This document shows, one piece after another, positions 1 to 8,190 of a stretch of DNA of 34,446 bases. Under the pieces are notes generated by a model, which had not been told where the DNA came from, did no database searches, and saw only the letters and a program-made list of their open reading frames with translations. Position 1 is the first letter of the stretch. Each line of letters begins with the position of its first letter. Made by a program: the position numbers and the translations under genes. Origin of the DNA: an uncultured Clostridia bacterium (GTDB lineage Bacteria > Bacillota > Clostridia > TANB77 > CAG-508); the NCBI GenBank assembly GCA_948502395.1, contig CAOPES010000007.1, positions 1 through 34,446 on the forward strand. Reading direction: 5' to 3'.

Positions 1-1
1 T

Positions 2-1429
2 ATAATAATAGACGGAGAATTAATGTCATCTGATAGAAATTTGGACTTAATGGATCCGGCAACAGGTTCAATAGTAATTCCACAAAATGTAACAAAAATA
101 GGAGCAGGAGCATTTAGAGATTTAAAAGGATTACGAAGTATAGTAATTCCTGGAACAGTAAAAGAAATAGCAGCATATGCATTTTCAGGAAATTCAACAT
201 TAGAAAATGTAATAATAGAAGAAGGTGTACAAATTATATATTCATATGCTTTTGCAGACTGTACAAGCTTAAAAAGAATAGAATTTCCACAAAGTCTAAC
301 AGAAATGTGGAACTACGTAATGTGGAGATGTACTTCCCTAGATAATGTAGTATTACCACCCAATATTAAAGTAATTAACGCAGGAACATTTGAAGGGTGT
401 ACAAATTTAAAGAATATAAAACTACCAGAAAATCTTGATGAAATAAAAGGATATGCTATTACATCTTCAAAAATAGAAAGATTAGAAATTCCAGCATCTG
501 TAACTAAAATAATGTCAACAGCATTTGTAGATAATTATAAAATTACAGAAATAATTTTAGATAACAATAAAGTATATAAATATGAAAATGGAATATGTAT
601 GAAAAAAGATGGAACAGAAATAATTTTTATAGCTGATAATATATTAAAAAGTTCTCCAACATTTGAAATACCAGAAGGAACCAAGGTTTTTGCAACACCA
701 ATTAGGGGATATTATAATATAAAAAAATTAATAATTCCAGCGTCTCTTACAAACATACAAGTAGAAATGCTTCCGACGAGTTTAGAAGAAATCAGTGTAG
801 AAGCAAATAGTAATACATTTTCTGTATCAGAAGGATGCTTGTATTCAAATAATAACAAAAATTTAGTTTGTTGTTTTTCAAAAGAAAAAAATATAACAAT
901 AAACACAAATGTAGAAATTATAGATAGATTTTCATTTAAATTAGCTACAAATGCGGAAAATATAATATTATCAGATACAGTAAAAACAATAGAAATGAGA
1001 GCTTTTAGCGAAAATCTAAAATTGCAACAACTAAGATTGGGAAAAAATGTAGAATATATAAATCCCGAATTTAAAGCATTTAATTACTCAGGAAATGTTA
1101 CAATAGACGAAGAAAATCCTAATTACAAAATAGAAAATAATATCATGTATAGTAAAAATGGACAAACTCTATTTTCTGTATTATATCGAATAGAAAATGA
1201 GTTCATATTGGATGAAAATGTTACTAAAATAGCAAACAGTGCTTTTTTCTATCAAAGTAATATGCAAAAGCTTATTTGCTTTGACAATTTAAGCATTATA
1301 GAAGGTAATAGTGTGTTTTACCAATGTTCTAAATTAAGAGAGATAATAATAGATAAAAAGGAAGGGGAAATATCAGGAGCTCCTTGGGGCTGCCCTTATG
1401 GTTTGAGAGCAATATTTTGGAAAAAATAA
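2..1429 (+). CDS. BspA-like leucine-rich-repeat surface protein, 5'-truncated by window edge
   Basis: The protein is built of BspA/TpLRR-type leucine-rich repeats (PF13306-like), with recurring units such as IPGTVKEI-AYAFSGN and LENVIIEEG. Such proteins are normally exported and bind host or bacterial surfaces. The reading frame is open to the left edge (codons from position 2 read I-I-I-D-G-E-L-M). The second copy at 4764-6670 reads the same way across the equivalent point and has its start about 440 bases further upstream, so the ATG at 23 is internal and the N-terminus lies outside the window. The first ~68 visible residues and the last ~17 (GAPWGCPYGLRAIFWKK) are nearly identical to the second copy, while the middle differs. 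No LPXTG or transmembrane segment is visible in the part shown. Family assignment is confident; the ligand is unknown. Confidence 0.85.
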   Translation: MIIDGELMSSDRNLDLMDPATGSIVIPQNVTKIGAGAFRDLKGLRSIVIPGTVKEIAAYAFSGNSTLENVIIEEGVQIIYSYAFADCTSLKRIEFPQSLTEMWNYVMWRCTSLDNVVLPPNIKVINAGTFEGCTNLKNIKLPENLDEIKGYAITSSKIERLEIPASVTKIMSTAFVDNYKITEIILDNNKVYKYENGICMKKDGTEIIFIADNILKSSPTFEIPEGTKVFATPIRGYYNIKKLIIPASLTNIQVEMLPTSLEEISVEANSNTFSVSEGCLYSNNNKNLVCCFSKEKNITINTNVEIIDRFSFKLATNAENIILSDTVKTIEMRAFSENLKLQQLRLGKNVEYINPEFKAFNYSGNVTIDEENPNYKIENNIMYSKNGQTLFSVLYRIENEFILDENVTKIANSAFFYQSNMQKLICFDNLSIIEGNSVFYQCSKLREIIIDKKEGEISGAPWGCPYGLRAIFWKK

Positions 1430-1471
1430 TGTGTAAACGTATAATTAATAAAATATTTAATGTCGAAAAAA

Positions 1472-1530
1472 GTCGAATTTTGCAATGAAAAGTTGAAAAA
1501 AATTAAATAAAAATATTGAAAAAGTATATA
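1472..1530 (+). repeat. 59-bp direct repeat, copy A
   Basis: Starts GTCGAATTTTGC and ends AAAAAGTATATA. It matches 3392-3450 at 58 of 59 positions (A versus G in TGC[A/G]ATG). Both copies lie just behind a surface-protein gene. Here it runs directly into the Rpn-like C-terminal fragment, so the repeat may itself be decayed coding sequence of that family. A TGTCGAA heptamer precedes it at 1461-1467. Confidence 0.85.
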
Positions 1531-1653
1531 ACGAAAGAAGAGAAGGAAGAGTAGAAGGAGAAAAAATTGGAGAGAAACGTGGCGAAAAGCGTGGCGAAAA
1601 AATAGGATTAGCAAAAGCAATAAAACAAATGGTAAAAGAATATAGTCTAGGAT
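1515..1653 (+). pseudogene. C-terminal fragment of an Rpn/PD-(D/E)XK transposase-like gene
   Basis: The frame from 1515 reads IEKVYNERREGRVEGEKIG, followed by two more GEKRGEK-type units and then IGLAKAIKQMVKE. This matches the C-terminal tail of the intact Rpn-like protein at 3696-4688 (GEKRGEKIGLAKAIKQIVKE). No nuclease core is present and no start codon precedes it, so this is a relic. Of the roughly 315 gene-free bases between 1430 and 1744, this fragment, the 59-bp repeat, a hairpin and a promoter account for nearly all. Confidence 0.65.
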
Positions 1654-1674
1654 TAAAAAATTTTCCTAGGCTAT
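1642..1674 (+). terminator. Hairpin, possible weak terminator
   Basis: ATAGTCTAGGA (1642-1652) pairs with TCCTAGGCTAT (1664-1674) with one G-U pair, around an AT-rich loop. There is no U-run after it, so intrinsic termination would be weak. It lies between the Rpn fragment and the promoter of the next gene. Confidence 0.35.
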
Positions 1675-1680
1675 TACTTG

Positions 1681-1708
1681 TTGACGTAATTCTTGCTATA
1701 AGTATAAA
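1681..1708 (+). promoter_or_regulatory. Sigma-A-type promoter of the FGE-like gene
   Basis: TTGACG (1681-1686), a 16-base spacer and TATAAA (1703-1708), followed by AT. The 19 bases TTACTTGTTGACGTAATTC (1674-1692) recur exactly at 4695-4713 ahead of the second LRR gene, so the -35 region is shared by two surface-protein genes. Confidence 0.6.
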
Positions 1709-1744
1709 ATTTAATAAAACCAAAGAAGAAGGGAGTTTTATTAA

Positions 1745-3376
1745 ATGAAACGAAATAAAGAAAATGGAATTACTTTAATAGCACTAGTAATAACAATAAT
1801 TGTGTTATTAATTTTGGCAGGAGTGACGATTGCAACTTTAACAGGGGATAATGGAATACTAGGAAAAGCAGTACAAGCAAAAGAAAAAACAAATGAAGCA
1901 GGAGACCTAGAATACTTGCAAACAGAAGCACTAGGGATAATTACAGAATACTATGGAAGTGCAACAGACATGCAAGAAGACGAATACATACTAACAGAAC
2001 TAGGAAAAAAAGACGGAATAACAGCAAACATAGCAAAAGGAACAGTAACATACAAAAACAAAGAATACACACTAAGTGAAATAACAGGTGGAACAGAAGA
2101 GAAACAAACATTAGAAAAAAACAATCTAGAAGAAATAACACTAGCAAATGCTGAAAAAGGAAGTGCGGAAGAAGCTTTATTAAAAGAACAAAGTGTTAGA
2201 GCAGTAATTGTAGAAAAGGAAGACAAAACAAACAAAGCAGTAATACCAACAGGATTTTACTATGTAACAGGAACACCATCAACAGGACTAGTAATTTCAG
2301 ATAAAATGGGAGACGATGATAGCAATTCTCAAAAAGGCAACCAATTTGTGTGGATACCATGTTTAGGAACAAATGGAATAACGTACGAAAAAACAGATGA
2401 TAATGGAACAGGAAATCATGGATTAGCATCATATTGGGAAGAGTATAAAAGCAAGCAATGGTACTACACAACAGTACCATCAGGATATACAAATGCTGGG
2501 CAAGCTATAACAGGTTGGTCAGATAATGGTGGAAATTACGCAAGTGTAACAAAATATGGTGGATTTTATATAGGAAGATATGAAGCAGGAGTGCCAAGAG
2601 ATGCAGATTTTTACGCAGATAGTGAAGGAGCAACATATTATAAAGAAGAAAAGAAGAACTCTGAGGAAGTATTAAGTATGAGGCCAATAGTACAAAAAGG
2701 AACACAAAGCTGGAATTATATATCACAAGAAAAAGCTAAAAAAGTTTCTGAAAATATGTATAAAGATAGCGCATCAGTAACAAGTAATTTAGTAGACAGT
2801 TATGCATGGGATACAACTGTAAAGTGGATGGCAAGTGATAGTAAATATAACCGAATAGGACTAGATAGCACAAATTGGGGGAATTACGCAAACAATAGCC
2901 AAATAACAGCAAATACATTGTATGCATTACATAGATATGCAGGAAGAAATGCAACAGGGGCAGTAAATAATAAAAATAATTATTGGACAGTAGCAACAAA
3001 ATATAAAAAAGGAAATATAACATTAGGACAAATTTTATTGTCAACATCAATAAGAGAACAATATGAATTTGCTTCAAATACATATGACGATACAAATTAT
3101 AATTATTATTTACGTAAAGAATTAGCAACAGGAGCAGCAGATGAAACAAAAGTAAAAAATATATATGATATTTGTGGAAATATGTGGGAATGGACTACTG
3201 AAACAGGAAATCACGCTACTGAAAAAGGAAGTTCTGGAACGACGTTTGCTGTTTTTCGTGGGGGGAGTTTCGGCAACTTTGGTAACGACGGCCCCGTGTC
3301 TTACCGCAGTGGCGTCTATTCCACTACCGAGTACAACATTGACTTTGGCTTCCGCCCTGTGCTTTATATCAAATAA
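1745..3376 (+). CDS. Prepilin-anchored FGE/SUMF1-like C-type-lectin-fold protein, probable DGR target
   Basis: 543 residues. Residues ~7-35 form a type IV prepilin-like segment (KENGITLIALVITIIVLLIL, then AGVTIATLTG): a short basic leader, Gly, then a long hydrophobic helix. Residues ~50-190 are a Glu/Lys/Thr-rich stalk. From ~199 (FVWIPC) to the end the protein resembles the formylglycine-generating-enzyme-like domain (PF03781 type, C-type lectin fold), with GGFYIGRYEAG near 276, DICGNMWEW at 475-483, RGGSF at 505-509 and GFRPVL at the C-terminus. Members with this architecture are usually binding proteins rather than enzymes. The last ~130 bases are much richer in GC than the rest and look like a retroelement-diversified region (separate entry). 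The ATG is preceded by AAGAAGGGAG about ten bases upstream. No reverse transcriptase is in the window. Domain call confident; ligand unknown. Confidence 0.85.
   Translation: MKRNKENGITLIALVITIIVLLILAGVTIATLTGDNGILGKAVQAKEKTNEAGDLEYLQTEALGIITEYYGSATDMQEDEYILTELGKKDGITANIAKGTVTYKNKEYTLSEITGGTEEKQTLEKNNLEEITLANAEKGSAEEALLKEQSVRAVIVEKEDKTNKAVIPTGFYYVTGTPSTGLVISDKMGDDDSNSQKGNQFVWIPCLGTNGITYEKTDDNGTGNHGLASYWEEYKSKQWYYTTVPSGYTNAGQAITGWSDNGGNYASVTKYGGFYIGRYEAGVPRDADFYADSEGATYYKEEKKNSEEVLSMRPIVQKGTQSWNYISQEKAKKVSENMYKDSASVTSNLVDSYAWDTTVKWMASDSKYNRIGLDSTNWGNYANNSQITANTLYALHRYAGRNATGAVNNKNNYWTVATKYKKGNITLGQILLSTSIREQYEFASNTYDDTNYNYYLRKELATGAADETKVKNIYDICGNMWEWTTETGNHATEKGSSGTTFAVFRGGSFGNFGNDGPVSYRSGVYSTTEYNIDFGFRPVLYIK
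3238..3376 (+). other. Candidate variable region (VR) of a diversity-generating retroelement
   Basis: The 3' end of the FGE-like gene changes abruptly from ~30% to roughly 50% GC and to codons ending in C (TTC GGC AAC, AAC GAC GGC CCC, GTC TAT TCC). The encoded segment RGGSF...GPVSYRSG...GFRPVL has the layout of known DGR target proteins, in which AAY codons of the template become NNY in the variable copy. TTC, GGC and GAC are all reachable from AAC by changing only A. The template repeat, reverse transcriptase and accessory gene are not in this window, so the call rests on position, composition and fold. The left edge is approximate. Confidence 0.65.
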
Positions 3377-3406
3377 ATCGTAAAATGCAATGTCGAATTT
3401 TGCGAT
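3377..3406 (+). other. Hairpin immediately downstream of the candidate VR
   Basis: ATCGTAAAAT (3377-3386) pairs with ATTTTGCGAT (3397-3406) over ten positions with one G-T pair, with a ten-base loop. It begins directly behind the stop codon. In well-studied DGRs a hairpin or cruciform a few bases behind VR promotes retrohoming; this one is AT-rich, so the parallel is tentative. Confidence 0.4.
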
Positions 3407-3450
3407 GAAAAGTTGAAAAAAATTAAATAAAAATATTGAAAAAGTATATA
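3392..3450 (+). repeat. 59-bp direct repeat, copy B
   Basis: Matches 1472-1530 at 58 of 59 positions. It overlaps the hairpin behind the FGE-like gene and the left arm of the following terminator. The 319 bases between 3377 and 3695 hold this repeat, the two hairpins and a promoter; the stretch 3495-3645 shows nothing else I can identify. Confidence 0.85.
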
Positions 3451-3494
3451 AAATCTGATATAGTAATGAATGTGCAGATTATATATACTTTTTT
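3444..3494 (+). terminator. Terminator of the FGE-like gene
   Basis: GTATATAAAATCTG (3444-3457) pairs with CAGATTATATATAC (3475-3488) with one mismatch, followed by a T-run (TTTTTT) at 3489-3494. Confidence 0.65.
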
Positions 3495-3648
3495 ATATAA
3501 TGCTCATTAAATTTATTTCAAATTAAATTCGAATACTTTCTATCGAAAATAAAATTCAAAAAACAAATAAAAATAAGAAAAAAGGTGATAAGAAAAGAAT
3601 GATGAAGTAAAAACAAAAAGCAAAGACTAATTTACCAATGAAGAAACA

Positions 3649-3677
3649 TTGACAACAGAATAAAAATATATTAAAAT
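3649..3677 (+). promoter_or_regulatory. Sigma-A-type promoter of the Rpn-like gene
   Basis: TTGACA (3649-3654), a 17-base spacer and TAAAAT (3672-3677), 19 bases before the start codon. Confidence 0.7.
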
Positions 3678-3695
3678 GAAAGAGAGGAATAAAAA

Positions 3696-4688
3696 ATGTA
3701 TTTATTTACATTCGAAGAATATTTAAGATGTACAGAGCCAGGAGCGATATATGAATTAAGAGAAGAAAGTGCAGAATATAGCCTAAATATTGAGCAAGAG
3801 AAAACACATCAATATAAAGACAAAATTTTTAAAGAAATATTAAGCAACAAAAAAGAAGTTATAAACTTTATGAAGAAATATTTCAAAGATGAAATATTTG
3901 AGAACTTAACTGAAAATGACATAGAGAAATATAATAAAGAATTTATAACATCAAGATTTGAAAAGCAAGAAGCAGATATAGTATATCAAATACCAAAAGA
4001 AAACTTTTATATAATTATAGAACATCAAAGTAGAGTAGACTATAATATGCCTGAGAGAATGACAAAATATTGTATAGAATTGAGAAGAGACATAATGAAA
4101 TCAAGCAATAAAATATTTGATATAGTTATTTGTCCAATAGTGTTATATACAGGAGATAGAAAGTGGGACATAGAGAGTAGAGCAAGAGACAGAGAATATA
4201 ACATAAAAATATTCAAATATGCGGAATATAATTTTGTGGATATAAACAATGAAATAGAAGAAAAGTTAGTAAAAGAAGACACAGGAATGTCAAAAGCATT
4301 ACTATTTGAAAAAATAAATTCAAAAGAAGAACTAAAAGGAGCAATGGATGAAATATTGAAAAAGGATTTAACAAAAGAAGAAAAGGAATATATAGCAAAG
4401 ATACTTAAATATTCTAACAAAATCAGAAAAATTATGCCAGAAGAAACGAAAGAATATATAAAAAAATTAGAAAAAGGGGGAAATGAAGAAATGAGATTTG
4501 AAAAATATTTTATTGAATGGTTAGAAGATGAAAGAAAAGAAGGAGAGAAACGTGGTGAAAAAATAGGATTAGCAAAAGCAATAAAACAAATTGTAAAAGA
4601 AATGATAAATAATAATATAAACGATGAACAGATAATCAAAATAACTAAAATAGACAAAAAAGAACTACAAAAACTAAAAATGGCATAA
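3696..4688 (+). CDS. Rpn-family recombination-promoting nuclease / PD-(D/E)XK putative transposase
   Basis: 330 residues. The N-terminal ~250 residues resemble the Rpn/YhgA-like transposase family (PF04754 / PDDEXK group): DKIFKEILSNKKEVINFM near residue 41, the catalytic-type stretch EADIVYQI...FYIIIEHQS near 92-113 (Asp, Glu and the x-Gln of a PD-(D/E)XK core), then PIVLYTGDRKW near 148. Family members cleave DNA and promote RecA-independent recombination. The C-terminus is a charged tail with GEKRGEKIGLAKAIK, also found as a relic at 1515-1653. The start is supported by GAGAGG ahead of the ATG and by a good promoter. It lies between two surface-protein genes and may be a driver of the local rearrangements; that is inference. 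Confidence 0.85.
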   Translation: MYLFTFEEYLRCTEPGAIYELREESAEYSLNIEQEKTHQYKDKIFKEILSNKKEVINFMKKYFKDEIFENLTENDIEKYNKEFITSRFEKQEADIVYQIPKENFYIIIEHQSRVDYNMPERMTKYCIELRRDIMKSSNKIFDIVICPIVLYTGDRKWDIESRARDREYNIKIFKYAEYNFVDINNEIEEKLVKEDTGMSKALLFEKINSKEELKGAMDEILKKDLTKEEKEYIAKILKYSNKIRKIMPEETKEYIKKLEKGGNEEMRFEKYFIEWLEDERKEGEKRGEKIGLAKAIKQIVKEMINNNINDEQIIKITKIDKKELQKLKMA

Positions 4689-4701
4689 TAGCTGTTACTT
4701 G

Positions 4702-4729
4702 TTGACGTAATTCCTTTTCGGACGATAAA
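4702..4729 (+). promoter_or_regulatory. Promoter of the second LRR gene
   Basis: TTGACG (4702-4707), a 16-base spacer and GATAAA (4724-4729). It is part of the 19-base identity with the promoter at 1674-1692. The -10 is weaker than in that copy. Confidence 0.45.
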
Positions 4730-4763
4730 ATATTGGTAAGAAAAAACAAAGGAGAAAAGGAAT

Positions 4764-6670
4764 ATGCAAAAAATTAGTATAAAAGGAATAACTCTGATAT
4801 CACTAGTAATAACAATAATACTATTGTTAATATTAGCACGGAGTAACAGTAGCAACGTTAACAGGAGAAAATGGGACAATAGGAAAAGCTCGGAGAAGCA
4901 AAATTCAAAACAGAACTATCAGCAGTAGCAGAAGAATACGAATTATATTTAACAGAAAGAATTGCAAACGACAGAAGTTTTGAAGAAGGAGCATTATATG
5001 CTGGTAAAAATGCATTAATATATGACTCAGTACAAGAAGAAGGAAATATATATACTGTTCTAAAAAATTCGAATAAAAAATATGTAGATAATTTTGAAGT
5101 AATAAAAGGAGAGCTATTTTATTTTTCTCAAAATGAAAATGAGAAGAAATGGGCACAAGAGATTGGCATAAAAGTAAGCCCATATATAATAATAGATGGA
5201 GAATTAATGTCATCCGATAGAAATTTGGACTTAATGGATCCGGCAACAGGTTCAATAGTAATCCCACAAAATGTAACAAAAATAGGAGCAGGAGCATTCA
5301 GAGATGTACCAGGTTTACGAAGCATAGTAATTCCAGGAACAGTAAAAGAAATAGGTGCATATGCATTTTCAGGAAATCCAACATTAGAAAATATAATAAT
5401 AGAAGAAGGTGTTGAAACAATAGATGTATATGCATTTCAAGATTGTATAGCATTAAGAACAATAAAAATAGCAGATACTGTTTCCAAAATAGGAGACTCG
5501 TGTTTTCAAGGTTGTTCTTCACTTGTAGAAATTAATTTTCCAAATGCATTAGATAAGATATCAAAAAGAATGATAAGTGGATGTTATTCATTAACAGAAA
5601 TAGAAATAACAGAAGGGATAGAAATTATAGAATGGGCTGCATTTGAAGGATGTAGTAACCTAGTAAAGGTGAAAATACCATCGACAGTAGTAACAATAGG
5701 AGAAGATGCTTTTGCAGGAGATATAAAATTAACTAATATAGAAATATCACCAAACAATGAAAATTACAGTTTTTCTAATAGCATGTTAATGTCAAAGGAT
5801 GGTAAGAAATTATATTATGTAATACCAAGTACAACAAATATAAATATACCAGAAACAGTAGAGAGCATTGAAGCAGGAGCGTTAACGAGATATCCACAAA
5901 GAGCAGTGTTAAACATAACGAAGAATGTAAAAAATTTTGAAGCCACATTTGAAAATAATAGTATCTATCAAATAAATGTAGTAGAAGAAAATCCATATTT
6001 TAAAAGTTTAGACGGAAACTTATATAGTAGAGATATGACCATATTATATAGATATACTAAAAATGAAATATCATTTGTAATGCCAAACTCAGTAAAAAAA
6101 GTTATAACAAGAGCATTTAGAGTAAACGACAATTTATCTAATTTGACGTTATCGGACAACTTGGAAGAAATAGGGGAATTTGTGTTTTACAGAACAAAAA
6201 TTACAAATTTAAAGCTCGGAGCTAAAGTAAAAAGCATAACAACATCAACGTTTACAGGAAAAGACATTAATATAACAATATCAAACGAAAACTTAAATTT
6301 TAAAACCGAAGATGGAACATTAATATTAAGTCAAGACGGAAAAAGGTTAGTTGCTGTGTCAAAGAATTTATCAACATACAACATTCCTTCTTCGGTAGAA
6401 ACAATAGGAAAAAGTTCATTTTATAGTGAAACAAATTTAAAGGAAATAAATCTTTCTGAAAATATTAAAAAAATAGAAGCATCAGCATTTGACGCTTGTG
6501 CAGGATTGGAAAAAATAGAAATCCAGTCAAGCATACAAGAGATTCAAACAGCAGCATTTAGCAGATGTAATAGTTTAAAAGAAATAATATTAAATAAAGA
6601 AGAAAATTCAACAGCAGGAGCTCCTTGGGGTTGCCCTTATGGTTTAAGAGCAGTATTTTGGAAAAAATAA
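4764..6670 (+). CDS. Prepilin-anchored BspA-like LRR protein, read through two +1 shifts at CGG
   Basis: The ATG at 4764 follows GGAGAAAAGG and opens a prepilin-like N-terminus (KGITLISLVITIILLLILA) of the same type as in the FGE-like protein. After LILA the zero frame reads CGG and is garbled. Skipping the C at 4839 gives GVTVATLTGENGTIGKA; then a second CGG at 4891 needs the same skip to give GEAKFKTELSAVAEEYEL and an uninterrupted frame to 6670. The conceptual product has 634 residues: anchor, a ~130-residue linker, then TpLRR repeats from about residue 160 to the end. The sequence from the MSSDRN motif and the C-terminal GAPWGCPYGLRAVFWKK are shared with the LRR gene at the left edge; the middle differs. 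The frame is open with conserved sequence on both sides of each shift, which argues against ordinary decay. A terminator follows. Confidence 0.8.
4839..4842 (+). other. CGG-A +1 frameshift site 1 (LRR gene, codon 26)
   Basis: GCA CGG A. Zero-frame CGG; skipping C gives GGA (Gly) in the prepilin motif LILA-G-VTVATLTG, where the neighbouring FGE-like protein has LILAGVTIATLTG. Without the shift translation ends at a TAG about 29 codons later. Confidence 0.85.
4891..4894 (+). other. CGG-A +1 frameshift site 2 (LRR gene, codon 43)
   Basis: GCT CGG A in the frame set by the first shift. Skipping C gives Gly and enters the frame that stays open to 6670. Confidence 0.85.
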
Positions 6671-6700
6671 GAATCTTTCACAGCTAACTAAGATAAAAAG

Positions 6701-6725
6701 CATTCTCTTTTCGAGAATGTTTTTT
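6701..6725 (+). terminator. Terminator of the LRR gene
   Basis: CATTCTC (6701-6707) and GAGAATG (6713-6719) form a perfect 7-bp stem with a five-base loop. An A-run precedes it and TTTTTT (6720-6725) follows. Confidence 0.85.
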
Positions 6726-6754
6726 ACATATTTATAAAAGTCAAAAAATAACAG

Positions 6755-6783
6755 TTTACAACAAAAAAATGTTGTGATATACT
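6755..6783 (+). promoter_or_regulatory. Sigma-A-type promoter of thyA-dfrA
   Basis: TTTACA (6755-6760), a 17-base spacer and TATACT (6778-6783), 31 bases before the thyA start. Confidence 0.65.
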
Positions 6784-6814
6784 TCAAAAGAAAAACAAAA
6801 CAAGGAGGAATAAA

Positions 6815-7672
6815 ATGACACAAGCAGACAAACATTTTATAGAAACCTGTAAAGAAATAATAGAAAACGGATATACATCCGAAGGTACAAACGTACGTAC
6901 AAAGTGGGAAGACGGAGAAGAAGCAAACTACATATCAATAGTAGGAGTAACAAACAAATACGACGTAGGAAAAGAATTTCCAATGATAACACTAAGAAAC
7001 AATACAGGAACAGTAAAAAGAGCAATAGACGAAGTACTATGGATATGGCAACAAAAATCAAACAACATAAATGACCTAAATTCACACATATGGGATCAAT
7101 GGGCAGACGAAAAAGGTTCAATTGGAAAAGCATATGGATATCAAATGGGGAAAAAATATCAATTCAAAACAAAACAAGGAATACAAGAAATGGACCAAGT
7201 AGACTTTGTATTAAACCTATTAAAAAACGATACATCAAGTAGAAGAATAATGACAAACATATTCAATCACGAAGAATTAAAAGACATGGCATTAGAACCA
7301 TGTGTGTATGGAACACAATGGTTAGTAAAACAAGGAAAACTGCATCTAATATTAAATCAACGTTCACAAGATATGTTAGCAGCAAATGGCTGGAACGTAA
7401 TGCAATACGCAGCATTACAATATATGTTTGCACAAGTAGCAGGACTTGAAGTTGGAACATTAACACACAACATAGGAGATTGCCATATTTATGACAGACA
7501 TATCCCACTTGTAGAAAAACTAATCGAAGCAGAAGCAATGGACGTACATCCAAAATTAATAATAAAAAATCCAACAAAAAACTTTTATGAATTCAAAGTA
7601 GAGGATTTTGAAATTCAAGATTATGATTACAACAAAGAAATAAAATTGGGAAAAATACCAGTTGCAAAATAA
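6815..7672 (+). CDS. thyA: Thymidylate synthase
   Basis: 285 residues, near the usual ~265-280 of ThyA. It converts dUMP to dTMP using methylene-tetrahydrofolate, which leaves dihydrofolate for the DHFR encoded next door. Visible signatures are the nucleophilic Cys in LEPCVYGTQW near residue 168, RSQDMLAANGWNVMQYA near 188-204 (the Arg, Ser and Asp that hold substrate phosphate and folate, and the Asn contacting the base) and HNIGDCHIYDRHI near 219-231. It belongs to the variant ThyA type in which the usual PPCH is replaced by EPCV. Start supported by AAGGAGG seven bases upstream. It probably forms an operon with dfrA, 24 bases downstream, read from the promoter at 6755. Confidence 0.93.
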   Translation: MTQADKHFIETCKEIIENGYTSEGTNVRTKWEDGEEANYISIVGVTNKYDVGKEFPMITLRNNTGTVKRAIDEVLWIWQQKSNNINDLNSHIWDQWADEKGSIGKAYGYQMGKKYQFKTKQGIQEMDQVDFVLNLLKNDTSSRRIMTNIFNHEELKDMALEPCVYGTQWLVKQGKLHLILNQRSQDMLAANGWNVMQYAALQYMFAQVAGLEVGTLTHNIGDCHIYDRHIPLVEKLIEAEAMDVHPKLIIKNPTKNFYEFKVEDFEIQDYDYNKEIKLGKIPVAK

Positions 7673-7696
7673 AACAAAAATAAAGGAGAAATAAAA

Positions 7697-8185
7697 ATGT
7701 TAAGTATAGTAGTAGCAAAAGCAAAAAACAATATAATAGGAAAGGACAATAAGTTAGTATGGCACTTGCCAGCAGATTTAAAACACTTCAAAGAACTAAC
7801 AACAGGGCATAAGATAATAATGGGAAGAAAAACATTTGAATCACTAGGAAGAGTATTACCAAACAGAAAACACATCATATTTAGCCAAAATCCAGACTTC
7901 AAAGTAAAAGATGAAAATGTAGAAGTTGTGCATTCTTTATTACAAATACAAGAGCTAATTGAAGGTGAAGAAGAGGCATTTGTAATTGGTGGAGCAATGA
8001 TTTATAATTTTTTAATGCCATATGTTAAAAAAATGTATGTAACACAAATAGACCAAGAATTTGAAGGGGATGCGTTCTTCCCTGTAATTAGCGAAAATAC
8101 ATGGAAAGAAATTTCAAAAGAAAAAGGAATAAAAGATGAAGAAAATAATTTAGATTATGAATTTATAACATATGAAAGAATTTAA
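7697..8185 (+). CDS. dfrA: Dihydrofolate reductase
   Basis: 162 residues, the normal length. It reduces dihydrofolate to tetrahydrofolate with NADPH, recycling the product of ThyA. Motifs: IVVAKAKNNIIGKDNKLVWH at the N-terminus with the substrate-site LPADLKHFK, the nucleotide-binding IIMGRKTFESLGR near 40-52, FVIGGAMIY near 95-103, and a C-terminal LDYEFITYER. AAAGGAG lies nine bases before the ATG. The end of the gene abuts a REPIN-like element that may double as its terminator. Confidence 0.94.
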   Translation: MLSIVVAKAKNNIIGKDNKLVWHLPADLKHFKELTTGHKIIMGRKTFESLGRVLPNRKHIIFSQNPDFKVKDENVEVVHSLLQIQELIEGEEEAFVIGGAMIYNFLMPYVKKMYVTQIDQEFEGDAFFPVISENTWKEISKEKGIKDEENNLDYEFITYERI

Positions 8186-8190
8186 CTTTT

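Noticed and set aside
23..25. ATG at 23 as start of the first LRR gene
   Set aside because: The frame is open to the left edge and the same ATG is internal in the second LRR gene, where a prepilin anchor lies far upstream.
4710..4763. ATTCCTTTTC (4710-4719) pairing with GAAAAGGAAT (4754-4763) to hide the ribosome site of the second LRR gene
   Set aside because: The left arm lies between the -35 and -10 of the predicted promoter and would not be transcribed.
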